Positions 21,682-32,887 of a stretch of DNA of 64,000 nt are shown in pieces. Made by a program: the position numbers and the translations under genes. Every line of letters starts with the position of its first letter. Within the stretch, counting starts at the first letter, position 1. Under the pieces are notes generated by a model. The model made no database searches, was not told the DNA's origin, and was given only the letters and a program-made list of their open reading frames with translations. The DNA comes from Cantharellus purpuraceus (taxonomy: Eukaryota > Basidiomycota > Agaricomycetes > Cantharellales > Hydnaceae). The DNA lies in assembly GCA_025174535.1 (NCBI GenBank), contig JALBUN010000034.1:33501-97500 (forward strand), read 5' to 3'.

Positions 21682-22800
21682 TGTCAATAGGATCAATTGT
21701 GTCCAATTGATCCAGGATACCTTGGCCTTCTAAGGTCAATGGTGCTGACTGCTCCCTGTGATGGGGAATGTCTTCTTGAGGTACCCATTGGGTATCTCGC
21801 TGCTCATGGCAGGTGTCTCCTGAGAGACCCACTGCTTGTACACACTGATAACTGTTCAGTGTGTTTTGTGACTGTTGATTTAGATTGACGGTGACATTGA
21901 GCTCCTGTTGAGGCCACTGCTCTCTAAAGAGTTGGCCTAGCTCTTGTTCTGCATGTTTAGCCTTCTGTTTGAGGGCTGACCTGTGTTTGCGAGAAGCCTC
22001 AGCTTCTCACTGTTTCCATAGCTCAATCTCTTGATTGAGCTCCATTGATCTAGATTGGGGGGTTCCTCCTCAACCTGTATCGGTAATCTTTGCTTTACAG
22101 GGATTACTGGATCTCTGATTCCCTCCATTGGGGGAATCTCATTTCTTCTATCCAACCAATCACTCGGTTGGACTCTCTTGCTCTGGGGAGGTCTAGACTC
22201 TCTGGATTCAGATTCTTGATGAGAAATTTGATTGTTGGTGATGTGACTTGTATCACTCAGAGCTTTCTTGGAGTGATTATATCATTGTTCCCAGCTCTGT
22301 GATCTGCTGTCCCATATTGGTGGCAGCATGTTCTGCTATAGCAGCCATCTTGGCTGCCTGAGCACTAGCATCATTAATGCTCTTCATCTCATGCTGATTG
22401 CACATGAGTTGCTCAGTCAATCTTGTGATTGATGGGTGGGTTTCATGCCGCTCCATGCTGCATGATGCCCTGGTGGAAGTATTGCTACTTCTACTTGTGC
22501 TCATCTCTTGAGCACATTCCTTCTCTTTAGGAATGTTGAAGGCAGTTAATGACTGTCTCCTCCTTTCTTTTCTTATCAAAGAACCACTCAATGAGGGGTT
22601 CTTGTATGACAGACAATCTATTGTATGATCATCTGTGTGGTCTCACAACTGTGATGACTCTCTCCTAGAGTCTCCTTTATGAGAAGCACCTAGGACTTCT
22701 CTAGGATCTAGCTCCCCTTCATGGGACCTTCTACTGCTGGCTATGTGCCACCATTCATCGTTTATGATGTCCTGGGTGCTGCCAGTACAACTCATTCTGC
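21682..22800 (-). pseudogene. Gyp2 gag N-terminal region (hairpin-rich)
   Basis: On the minus strand a probable start at about 22797 reads MSCTGSTQDIINDEWWHIAS. After a stop come SGSLIRKERRRQSLTAFNIP, KECAQEMSTSRSSNTSTRAS and a helical part (ASAQAAKMAAIAEHAATNMG) before the sequence jumps across Gyp1 to 11559. Scattered stops show decay. Perfect hairpins are dense: 21690-21713 (10-bp stem), 21840-21864, 21991-22008, 22020-22041, 22341-22357, 22417-22432, 22476-22491, 22497-22515 and 22515-22535. Confidence 0.65.
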
Positions 22801-23265
22801 TTTGAGTCATCATTATGACGACTTCTTTTCTTCTACTAACTAAGTTAGTCTACTAGTTGCTCACTTGTGTGAGCAACTGGGGGGGTTGGTATATGTCTGT
22901 ACACCAGCAACAGCCAGTTTTCTAGCACTGGCTAGAAAACTTCAATAAAGAGGAAGAATCAACTGATTCTTCCCATGGAAGTTCAAAAATGTATAAGATT
23001 GGACTTGGTTCAGAACTCAACCAAAATAAATTGGTTGTGCTATGTGCAACAGTGGTGTGGTAAAATCTAAGTTACTCTAACTACATGTGGACCCACATGT
23101 ATACTTGGGTCCACCAATTATATAATAACTGTCTATATGCACCCCATGGGCACATATAGCTATCAAGAAGCAGCATTCCTTAAAGGAATGCTGTAGATAC
23201 AAATACAAGGATATATATATATAATATTTTACCACAAGTAAGTACCTAGGGTACTTACAAGCAGA
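22801..23265 (-). other. Gyp2 5' leader, packed with hairpins
   Basis: No protein-coding signal is seen. Perfect inverted repeats follow one another at 22835-22849, 22855-22878, 22916-22941 (11-bp stem), 22952-22973, 23019-23036, 23082-23101, 23171-23193 (11-bp stem) and 23238-23258. It precedes gag on the minus strand, so it would be the leader. The 5' LTR is not recognisable. Confidence 0.55.
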
Positions 23266-24161
23266 TACTCCATTAGTTCCCACTTCTGCTCTGAAGCCAG
23301 CTGAGGCATTTTTCTCTGCAGAAACATTGGCCATTCTGTTAGATGCTCAACAGAAAGCCTATTCTGCTGGAGTTGAGGCTGCAAAAAACCTATTCGAAAC
23401 AAAACACCTCAATTCCATCACAAATTTGTGATGAGAAGCCTGATAGAGGTTTTAATAAAGGACCCTACAGAAGCTATGCTACATCAAAGCAGATTATGTG
23501 GCCATTACAGAACCACAGGCCCCTGAAGGACCATGTAGAACTAGGGATGGAACATCTTCCTCCTCCTTTGGGGAAGCAAGGACCTTCTAAGCATTTTAGA
23601 TCTTGGTCTAAAAGTGAGCATGAAGAAATCACTGAGTTTATAGAATGACTCATGGATAGATTTAAAAATTGCTTTCTAGAGAAGGTGAATGTGGACAAAG
23701 ATGGTATACCTATAGATGGTCCTGGAGCTGCAACATCTGACCAGGCTGTCACAGGCCCATCTACAGTGAATCATCACAAGGACATAACTGCAATTGGACA
23801 TGGTGACATATCAGAAGATTACAGTGAAAATAAAGACATGTCCACTCATGTGACTCCAAATGAACATGTTGATGACATTGATATAGATGATGCAGAGCTT
23901 CTTGGAGATGCCATGGAACCATTGACCTACTGAACACAATGAGTACACACTCCTATGTAGTGTGGGAGGGCAGGTGTAATGGTCATCACATGAGGTTGTT
24001 ATGTCTCAGCTATATCTCATGACTTCATTCAAGTGAAGCTGACTCTTTTGTATAATAAATCTTAAGCTACCATAAATAAGTTTCTTTTTGTTCTATTATC
24101 TTTTTATTTCTAGTACTATTGAACTCCTAAATAGATAATTTGGATAATATAAGTAGTGAGT
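23266..24161 (+). pseudogene. Unrecognised coding remnant
   Basis: Two adjoining + frames read LPPPLGKQGPSKHFRSWSKS to a stop at 23647 and then MDRFKNCFLEKVNVDKDGIP through an acidic tail (HVDDIDIDDAELLGDAMEPL) to a stop at 23933. Together they may be one degraded gene. No known domain was recognised and no LTR or inverted repeats bound it. 23940-24161 is AT-rich and shows nothing further. Confidence 0.35.
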
Positions 24162-24680
24162 TGTTATGACTATATTAATTAACGTCCAGATCCCCGTTCG
24201 ATCCACTCAGATCCCCACGCATATGAAATCTATACTCTATTTGGAAACCGCCCTACCTGTCCGATTGTCACCACCGATTCTGCCCATCCGTCTCCAGTTC
24301 CGATTGATGCATCAGCATCACCATAGGAACCTGGACATCCGTCCCCATCGGACTCGGACATACTCATGTAAGGCCATTGGCCTCGGAGACCCATCACTGG
24401 AGTAATTATTATTAGATTTCAAAATATGTATTTAAGTTGCCTGACTGGGGACTTCATTCCTTAGTTTGAATATTGAATCATGCCTAGTTCCTAAGTCCGA
24501 TCCTAACTCTCTAAGTCGTACTCCGTCTCCAAAACCTTGGACACCAGTATTAGTGAAGGTGCAGCACATAAGCTGAAGCCAAGTCTGTTCCAACCCCCAC
24601 GACGTGCTCTGACTCCAACCCAACCTCCGACCTGACCTCCGACCCAATCTCCAACCCCCAATTGGACCTAGTGCATAACA
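24162..24680 (+). mobile_element. LTR-C solo LTR (519 bp)
   Basis: TGTTATGACTATATTAATT...GTGCATAACA, perfect TSD TGAGT at 24157-24161 and 24681-24685. This is the product of LTR-LTR recombination of a Gyp1-type element. Confidence 0.9.
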
Positions 24681-24685
24681 TGAGT

Positions 24686-25013
24686 AAAGGAGAGAGAGAG
24701 GGCTAACTTTGAATCTACTTGCATTATCTCACTCATATTACATTGGACATTGCAATCTCAAAGTTCTTGTGTGTTGCAGTTATCTCACAAATTCAGTGAC
24801 CTCACACTAGGTTGCCCTTCCAGATATCCTCCAGCCTATATTGACACCTTGATGTGAGTCCAAGATCTCAGACATAGGTATATGTTGTAAGCTTCTTCCT
24901 TGCGCTGTGCTTTGACTTATGTGTATGAAGATAGGAAGCTTTAGATAATGTGGGTTTGTTTGTTCTTAGAGTCTTTGCCTGAGCTAGCTGACTTTGCATA
25001 CTCAAAGTGGGGA
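24686..25013. other. Unassigned AT-rich sequence
   Basis: It begins with a short GA run (AAAGGAGAGAGAGAGGG). No frame, repeat match or regulatory signal could be supported. Confidence 0.4.
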
Positions 25014-25017
25014 AAAC

Positions 25018-25376
25018 TGTTCTTCTATCTATCTTGTACATCCATTTTATATCTAGCTAATGATCATCTTATCTAATTATGTGGAACTAAGAGATCCAAT
25101 AGACGTGTGTGTGAAATATGAAGTGTGGGAGTGGTGTGAAACTGGAACACAAAAGAAGAATAGTGGTTTGTGGAACAGTGGAATGTGGACATAATGTGGA
25201 ACATAGTGTAACAACATCGTGGGATGGTGTTCAGCTGGATCTCTTCCTAAGGAGCAATGCTCCGTTACAATGTGAGGGTGCAGCACATGCAGTAAGCTGC
25301 AGCCAAGTCTGATCCAACCATGCACAACCCCTGCTCCAACCCCAAAGCTCTGACCCAATAGACTCAGTGCATAACA
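25018..25376 (+). mobile_element. LTR-G: divergent LTR-C-like solo LTR
   Basis: TGTTCTTCTATC...AGTGCATAACA, flanked by AAAC at 25014-25017 and 25377-25380. Its last 110 bases resemble the LTR-C end (GAGGGTGCAGCACAT, AAGCTG, CCAAGTC, GTGCATAACA); the first half does not. The 4-bp flank could be chance. Confidence 0.5.
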
Positions 25377-25380
25377 AAAC

Positions 25381-28300
25381 TAGCTATTGCCCTCCCCCCC
25401 TTTATTTACATTCACTTTTTTTGTCCCTTAGGCTGTGCCGGCAGTGCAAGAATAAGAGAAGAATAAACCCCTTATACAGATTACTTTCCTGCCGGTGACG
25501 ACTTGTGGAGTCTCCCTACAAAGACAAGTGACGAGGTGTCGATGAGGCGGCAGCGAGATCTCGCAACGTGGAGATGCCTGAGAAATGTCCTTGGCAATGC
25601 CTTGGGCGCTGACAATGTAAATGCGTGGAATATCTGTCCTATAAACTGGTTAGTTTCCGTTAGGGCAGCTTGAAATTGACGCTTGTCGAGCAGATGCTCT
25701 CGACCCGTGGCGTTGTGACACATTCATGTAGTCGAAGACTGCCGTCGCACCATATACCCATATACATATAATGTCGAACCCATCCGACGAGCCCTGGGCT
25801 GACGCTTGGGCGATACATCTGGAGATTTCTTTCTTGTACCTTTGCGCTCCTGGGACTAGTAGCAATATGCAAAAAAAAAAAAAAAAAAAAAAACGCTCAA
25901 AAAGATGCGAGGGCCGCGGCGGATCTAGGGCATTCGGTATATGGCAAACTATTACGTAGCCGTAGCCGGGCGCACTGACGAGTGGCGCAATCACTGGGGT
26001 TGCTGACCAGAGTGACGTGACGTGTCGAATATATGTTCACTCCAACCGCTACGATTGAAACACCAGACCGCCTGAGCCGTTACAAAAAAGGTAGTCATGT
26101 AAAGGTGAGTGAAGGCTCGGAGGGGAATATTTCACCATATAACCGCTGCCATGCGGTGCCAGTGTGCCCGGTCCCATGTTTGGGTGCCGCGGGGAACTCT
26201 TTAGCGTCGACAATATAGCTCCACGGTGATTTTGACGGGACCCTCCTAACACTAATGGGTGGAGAATGCAAGCCCTTCTAGCCCCAACCACTCTATTCGC
26301 AGGTAGGCGACGTCAAAACCACACAGTCAAATGGCGGCATGCCAAATACATTCTAGCCCCGCGATTCCTCCCCGTGCTCCCATTCGCTCCCCAGGGGATG
26401 TGCCCACGACATCGCTAAAAGGTACACGAATCATATTGTGCCATCAGTGCATCAGTGCCCTGGTCAGATGCCCAACACAGCGCGTGTATCAATCCTGCAA
26501 CTCACAAGGCTACCTGCTCTAAATTATCAAGTGGATCCAGATCACGCCTAGTCCCACCGTCCGCTCTGTCCCGGACTCGGTCCGACGACTAGCGAATCGC
26601 ACCTTTAGAAGTTAATGGGGAAAGCGGAGACAATGTGGGAAGACCAAAAATTCAATAGGTCCTAGGCGGTGACGACATTTCATGAAATCCGTCCGATTTA
26701 TTTTATTTGAATGCAAAGACAAGAAGCAGCAAGGAGTAAAGGGGATATAAAAAGAAACATTGTGAGAATGTTCATTCTCAAACACCGTGAATTCTTCTGG
26801 CAGACGCCATGCGGGTTGCACTGACATCAGCGGAGAGACTCGCCTGCATGGGAGCGTGGTGAAATTTGCCAGCCACGCGGACACCCGAGCGCTAACGTGG
26901 TAATGACCCACGAATAGTCCATGGTAAGCGCTCTTGCACGGTAGTACGGATACGGCAGCGCGAGTGATGACGGTTCAGAAGTAAGTGCCACTTTTCAGAA
27001 TACAATGGGCACCAAGTGCACTCGTAGAAAGGAGAAGCAGCAGCTCGGGATGAGAAGATTCGAGCCACGGATATTTATTACCGGAATTATTTTGCGCTGG
27101 AGGGACTCACACTCCACACTCTAGGTGCAAAGCGTCAGGGAAGGCAGGAGCAGCACGCCAAAGGAGTTGAGTTTGAAAGTCGAGACGACGGAAGCTTCTC
27201 AGATGCAGACATTGACTACCCTTAATGGGCCACGGCCACGTCGTTGCATTTTCAGAAATGGGGTTTACCTGGGTGGTCTGGAGACCGCGAAAGCCACGGA
27301 GAAGCTCGATCCTCATGGATCCCCAAGGCACCCCACATGTACACATGCCACGATTCGGCAGGGTAGAGGGGGCACCAGGGACAGGGAGACACTGGCAGGA
27401 CTTGAAAGCCCTGAACGGAGCCGCTCCGACAGGTTCATTATGTATCGTAGCACCACGGTTGACTTTCCTCAAATACGTTGTGACTCCATTGTCCATCTAC
27501 GCCCTCGAGTCGTGGGGGCGATTAACAAAACCGTAATGCTGGACAAGGCAGACCGAGGGGAGGGGATGATGACACTACGAGGTATCCCTGGCGGTATCAA
27601 ACCCCTCTAGGTGCGTGGGTCGTACCCAGTCCTCGGGATGGTGACCGTAACCACGGGAGGATCCGTACAGAGGTCGGAAGACAAGAGGTCGAGGGCCCCT
27701 CCGAGGCGGAATATGTAGGAAGCGCACAAGGTGCCATGATGACACGCCTCAATCTCGATGGGCACGTATGACAGTGGTCATTGCTGTTGTTCGTTCCGAG
27801 TTACCGGGGGGTTTCCCAATAACTCAGAGGCGTGTGCAAGTGTGAGGGGGAAGCGTCAAAGTGTGTACCGAGCGCGCGGGTATTGGCGGGTGTCGACTCT
27901 GAGTGAATTTGGGCTTGATCACCACGTATGCATGACATAGGGGGGAAGAGGGGTCCCATAGGAGCATCGTCGCGCTCGCAGATGCGGTCTGCGCATGACC
28001 GGAATGTCGGGACAGACACCGAGACCGCGGGTCAAAGGGTCCTGTGTGGGTGTCACAGTACGCATGAGAGGAGCGGATTGGCTGGCCACTTTGGGGGCGC
28101 CAATGCGCACGCGGGTACGCGGGTACGGGCGTCATGCTCGCTCTGGCTGCACGATCATTAATGGTGGATGGCGCTGGGAGACCCTACCCAATGGAGCGCT
28201 TCCCTAGGGTTCAGCCTGAAGTCCCGGGTGAGTCAGAGTTTAGAGAGCCATAGGATGCCGCTATATCCTGCGCAAGCCCCGCCTCTTACGTGTAGGAGCA

Positions 28301-28680
28301 GAAAGACGGGGACGGGAGTGTGAGGACGTGTGTGAGGGGGTGGAGTGGTACGTATTGATGCGGCACGCGGGGTATTTTGTTGTCCGAGCCCTGAAGTGAT
28401 TCTTGGCGTGACTTGGGGGGCGCAGAAGGCAGGTGTGATGTGTGTCTTGGGATGAATGGGATGATTGCAGCCATCCAAAGTCGGGATAGTGGTGGGTGAC
28501 GTCAGCGCGGGTGTATCGGGAGAGCCAGGCACGGGTGAACACCGCCAACGCCCGCGCGAAGCAGGAGCGAGACCCGCACTCCGCTCGGCACGGGATACCA
28601 AGCTTCGGAGCTGCAGCTGTCCTGGTCGCACGGAACGCCCGCCATGCTTCCGATCTGCCCGGACGTCTCGCCCTCTCCCA
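25381..28680. other. Host island, no recognisable gene
   Basis: CpG-containing, mixed-composition sequence follows the repeat cluster. Frames up to about 160 codons exist (for example 27125-27610 +) but overlap on all strands and show no familiar motif or splice pattern. A 23-base A run is at 25871-25893. I see no gene I can support. Confidence 0.5.
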
Positions 28681-28682
28681 TG

Positions 28683-28689
28683 TATATAA
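28683..28689 (+). promoter_or_regulatory. TATA box of the FAD monooxygenase gene
   Basis: TATATAA lies 38 bases upstream of the ATG at 28727. A pyrimidine-rich stretch (CACCTTCTTTCTTCTGTCCT) between them is typical of fungal transcription starts. Confidence 0.6.
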
Positions 28690-28726
28690 CCCTCGCCCCG
28701 GTCACCTTCTTTCTTCTGTCCTCTTC

Positions 28727-31700
28727 ATGCCCCCTCTCCGTGTCGCCGTCGTGTGAGTTGCCTCCCGTTCCTGCCCATCTTCGTCTCTAAACCCCCCGCC
28801 AGCGGAGGCGGCATCGCAGGCCTGTGTCTCGCCGCCACCCTCGTCCAGCTCAACTCCGCCACCGCCACTGCCACCGCCACACCCACCTCCGACCCTGCCT
28901 CCGACCCTGATACCCCCATCATCCACGTCGATATTTACGAAGCCGCACACGACTCCCTCGAAGTCGGCGCCGGGCTCACGCTCTGGGGCCGCGTCTGCGA
29001 GGTCCTCCGCTTCATGGGCCTCGAGGACGCCTGTGTCCAAGGGTCCGTCGTCGTCGCCAGCTCCCGCGGCGGCGGTACCAGTACGTCACCTCCCCAGTGT
29101 CGTCTTTCCTTTCCATTTTCTTTGCTTTCCACCCTTGTTGTGTGGGGTCGCCTGGGTGTTCTGGGTGTTCGCCCCCCGCCTATCACGATGGCTGGGCGTG
29201 GGCGTGGGCGTGGATGGGCGTGTCGTGTGGCACATACGCCAATCCTCGGTGGCACCCCAGCTCCACCCGTTCGATGCGCCGCTTCAATTCTCAGCTATAT
29301 TGGATCTAGCGCGACCGCTGATCACCGCACATGATTTCGTAATCGCGCCCGAGACACGCGCCCCTTGCCGATCACCCATTCCGTCCCACCCCTGATCGTC
29401 ATTAGTTTGCCTCCGATGCCATGACTTCAATTAGACAACTTTAATTTATTCTATTTTCGCTATTCATCTGCCCTCTGACTAACCGAGCACTGACCCTGCT
29501 TCCCCCCCACCCACAGCGGACGGCTTCAAACTCCGTGGATTCAGAGACGACACGGATTATGGAAAACTGCCCTTTCGCGGTACGTGACCTGCGTCATCAA
29601 ATAGTAGTTGTACTGTATGCTCATTGAGGACGCGGGTGTATTATCAGACGCATGGTCCCTCCACCGGACAGACCTCGTCGCCATCCTCGCGCGTATCGTC
29701 CGGACACCGTCTGCACAGGCGAACGCACAGGCGCATGGCGCTCAGATACACTTTCGCAAGCGCCTCGTGGCTTTCCATGACCCTGCCGACCGTGATACTA
29801 ACCGTGATACCAACACCGAGACCACCTCCGCCTCTGTCTCCAGCGCACCAGCACTAACTCTGGCACCGGCACCGGGCCCCATCACACTCACCTTTGCAGA
29901 CAACACCACCGCTACGTGCGACGTCCTCGTGGGCGCTGACGGGCTGCGCTCTATCGTGCGCGCGCAGCTCATGACGCCGCAACAGCAACGGCGGCCACAC
30001 TCGGACTTGCACGTGCACTCGGACTCGGACTCGGAGGCCCCAGCGACGCGTCGAGCCGGGTCGTCTGACGTCGATGTTAATGCTAGTGGTGCTGGTGCCG
30101 GGTTTGGCTCTGGGTCCGAGTCCAGCTCCAGCTCGGGTACTAGTTCCGGGTCCGGGTCCAGCTCCGACTCCTGGTCTAGCTCCGGCGCCCTTGCCAGCGC
30201 CCCCGCCAATGCCGACGCCGATACTGATGGTACCGCGAAACCCCATCAAAGCAACCCCGGCCCCTCCTCCACGGGATCTCTGGCATCCCACATTCACCCC
30301 CGGTGGACGGGCACGATCGCCTACCGCGCGCTTGTGTCGTCTGCTGAGCTGCAGGCGCGGGATCCGGAGCATGATATGTTGAAGGGGGGTGCTGTTGTGA
30401 GTGCCACCGGTTTTTTCTAGTTTTTTGTTTGCTTTGTTTTATTTTTATCTAATTTCTTAAAGAGGGGGGGAGGAATGACCCACACCCCTCATATGTGTTG
30501 CTTTTCATTCTCGTTTCGCGTTAGCGATCATACTCATTTGCGGTGATGGGAAAGGACGCCCGCACCGCCTTGCTTCCTTTTTTTTTTTCTACTTTCACTT
30601 TTCTCCTTGTGCTTATCGCGTTCCTTCTTTCGCATTCCTCCATTCTTCCCTCCTTCCATCCTATCATTGTGACCCCCCGCTTCGTTTTTGCATCTGCATC
30701 TACATCTGCATTCATCCATCCTTCCATCCTATCATTATGACCCCCCGCTTCGTTTTTGCATCTGCATCTGCACCCTTCCATCCTTCCATCCTTCCACCCT
30801 TCCATCCCTTCCATCCCTTCCTACACTGCTTCCTTTCCAAGCATTTCACGACGGAGTTCCGTCGCTCTATTCCTAACCTCGCGCGCCAATATACTAAACT
30901 GACATCTCCTGGTTTTGTTTTGCTTTATAGTACTTTGGAAAGAGCCAGGTGTGTCCGTCGGTTTTCATATTTCGTATATTCATGCGTTATACGTTGTCAT
31001 TCTTCTTCCACCCCCTTTGCATTTCTTTATTTTATTTTTCATTTTTATTATTAAGCCTTCTGGTTGGTATCATCATTCGTTGTTCCAGCACTGCTATCAT
31101 GACGTCCAGCCAGGGTGATAACGTCGAAAAACGAGGTGGGAACAGCAACGTACCGCCTGTCGTACACTTTGGACACACGCATTGTGTCATAGTTGCATAT
31201 GTGGGGGCGCGGCGCCCTTGTTCTTCAAAGCCGCCACTCCGCTCTGACTGGTCACCCATCCTTCCTTTTTACCAATGTTAACACCCTTCCCCCCCCCTTT
31301 TTTTCTCACTCCTCATTTCTGATTCATCAACTCATCCTGATACATTACTGACACATGCCGTTCTTCCGTTCCTTCCCCCTCACTCCCGGCGGCACCCACA
31401 GCACATTGTCGGATACCCCATCTCGCCGACGACGCTCAATCTTGCGGTTAATACGACGAACCTTGAGCATGTGGATACGGTGTGGCCGCCGCCGTCGCCG
31501 CCGCGTGCAGGTTTGTCTTTTCTTTTGATGGTTGCGTTGTTTCTTCCTCGCTTGCTTCCTTTCTTCCTTCCATATCCCCCCCATTTTGACCTCGTTCCAA
31601 TATTCCCACCTGAGACACTCCCACCTCCCACATCAATCTCACTCCCTCCACCCTGACACACGCTGACCCCCCATCATTGTCTCTTTTCTCCAGATGCTTC

Positions 31701-32887
31701 CAGCGCCACACCCGAAGATCCGAGTACCTCCTCTTCAAGCACCCCCGCAACGTTCACGACCCCCACGACCCCGTCGTCTTCGGGAGCAGCGCACCGCCAG
31801 CGCACCGTCGGCGCGCGCGCGCTCGACCGTGCCATGTTCCGACGTGAAGTGGGGCCGTCTTTTGAGGGGTGGGGAAAGGAGGTGGATGATATCGTCCAGG
31901 TGAGTTGATTGCTGCATGTTTTTTTTTTTTTTTTTTTGGTTCATTGCTTGATTTCTGGGGTATTTTTGAGTGTGACTTGCTTGATTGCTGATCCATTGTT
32001 TGATCACCACTGCTGTTTACTCGATGCGATGCGATGCGATTGTTCTATCTTCGTAGTCTGTAGACACGTGCATGGAGTGGCCGGTGATGGATTTGGACCC
32101 GTTGCCGTTTTATACCCGGGGGAGAGCTGTACTTGTGGGTGACGCGGTGAGTGTTTCCTCTCTGATTTGTTTATATTTTTTTTTACGTTTCGTGCGCTCG
32201 GGGATGTATTCTGTGTTATTGTTTTGTACTATGCTGTGCCGTCGTCGCTGACATGATATCCCTGATTCAAAGGCACATGCTGCAGTCCCGTATGTAGGCG
32301 CGGGCGCTGCATTTGCAATCGAGGTGGGTTGCCCCCCCGCTTTCACTGGCAGAGCAAAGCCAGGTGCTCACGCCAATTCACTCCTACAGGATACATTCCT
32401 CCTTGCGCACCTCTTATACGCCGCCGCCTCTGTTATAAGTCCGACCTCGGCCCGCTCCCAGGATGACACCCCACACGCGCCAGCGCCACAAGACCAAGAC
32501 GAAGGCCAAGACAAAGGCCAAGACGGAGGCCAAGGCCAAGATACGCTTTTGTTGCAAGATACCCCGCGTCACGTCGACGGGCTGGGGCGCGCGCTGGAGA
32601 CGTACGAGATGCTGCGCCGGCCGCGGGGCAATGCGCTGGTGCGTAATGCGCGTTTGGCGCTGCGGTCGTTTCAGTTTGATGGGCCGTGTGGGGAGGATAT
32701 GGAGGGGTCTGCGGGGGTGGTGTGTAGGGTGTTTGAGGAGGCTGCAGGGGTGCGGGGTGGAGATGGGGAGGGAGAGAAGGCGTGTGGGGTTGAGGGGACG
32801 GCGTTGGAGGGGGAGGCGAGTGCGAGTGGGGAGGGACCGTTGGAGGAGATGATGTGGGGTGTTGTGCGGGTGAAGGGGATTTCATGA
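28727..32887 (+). CDS. FAD-dependent monooxygenase (salicylate hydroxylase-like)
   Basis: Flavoprotein hydroxylase of the PHBH fold: NAD(P)H reduces FAD and O2 hydroxylates an aromatic or related substrate, unknown here. Model: exons 28727-28752, 28803-29080, 29517-29579, 29648-30396, 30931-30948, 31402-31510, 31694-31899, 32057-32146, 32273-32323, 32390-32887 (2088 nt, 695 aa; all GT-AG, frame kept). Motifs: dinucleotide-binding VVGGGIAGLCLA (GGGIAG at 10-15), DAWSLHRTDL (123-132), DVLVGADGLRS (GADG 218-221) and VGDAAHAAVPYVGAGAAFAI (GDAAH 511-515). At 695 aa it is well above the usual 400-450. The excess is low-complexity: Ser/Gly-rich at about 234-340, Ser/Thr-rich at about 415-445, Gln/Asp repeats near 550, Glu/Gly-rich C terminus. 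Introns 2, 4 and 5 (436, 534 and 453 nt) are long for this group, and exon 5 is only 18 nt. Family is well supported; substrate is not. Confidence 0.88.
30640..30830 (+). repeat. Tandem and CCTTCCATC repeats in intron 4
   Basis: A unit of about 60 bases (TCCATCCTATCATTATGACC, CCCCGCTTCGTTTTTGCATC and flanks) occurs twice, followed by a run of CTTCCATC/CTTCCACC octamers. This replication-slippage-prone block accounts for much of the unusual intron length. Confidence 0.7.

Noticed and set aside
25871..25893. A23 run as the tail of a retroposed gene or SINE
   Set aside because: No target duplication or recognisable parent sequence upstream; could be a simple mononucleotide repeat.
25381..28680. 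Several 100-160 codon frames as possible host genes
   Set aside because: Frames overlap on both strands, lack motifs and give no consistent splice model.
28753..29334. 193-codon frame crossing exon 2 and intron 2 of the monooxygenase
   Set aside because: Only exon 2 matches the family; the rest has no homology-like motifs, and a consensus GTACGT...CAG intron restores the conserved frame.
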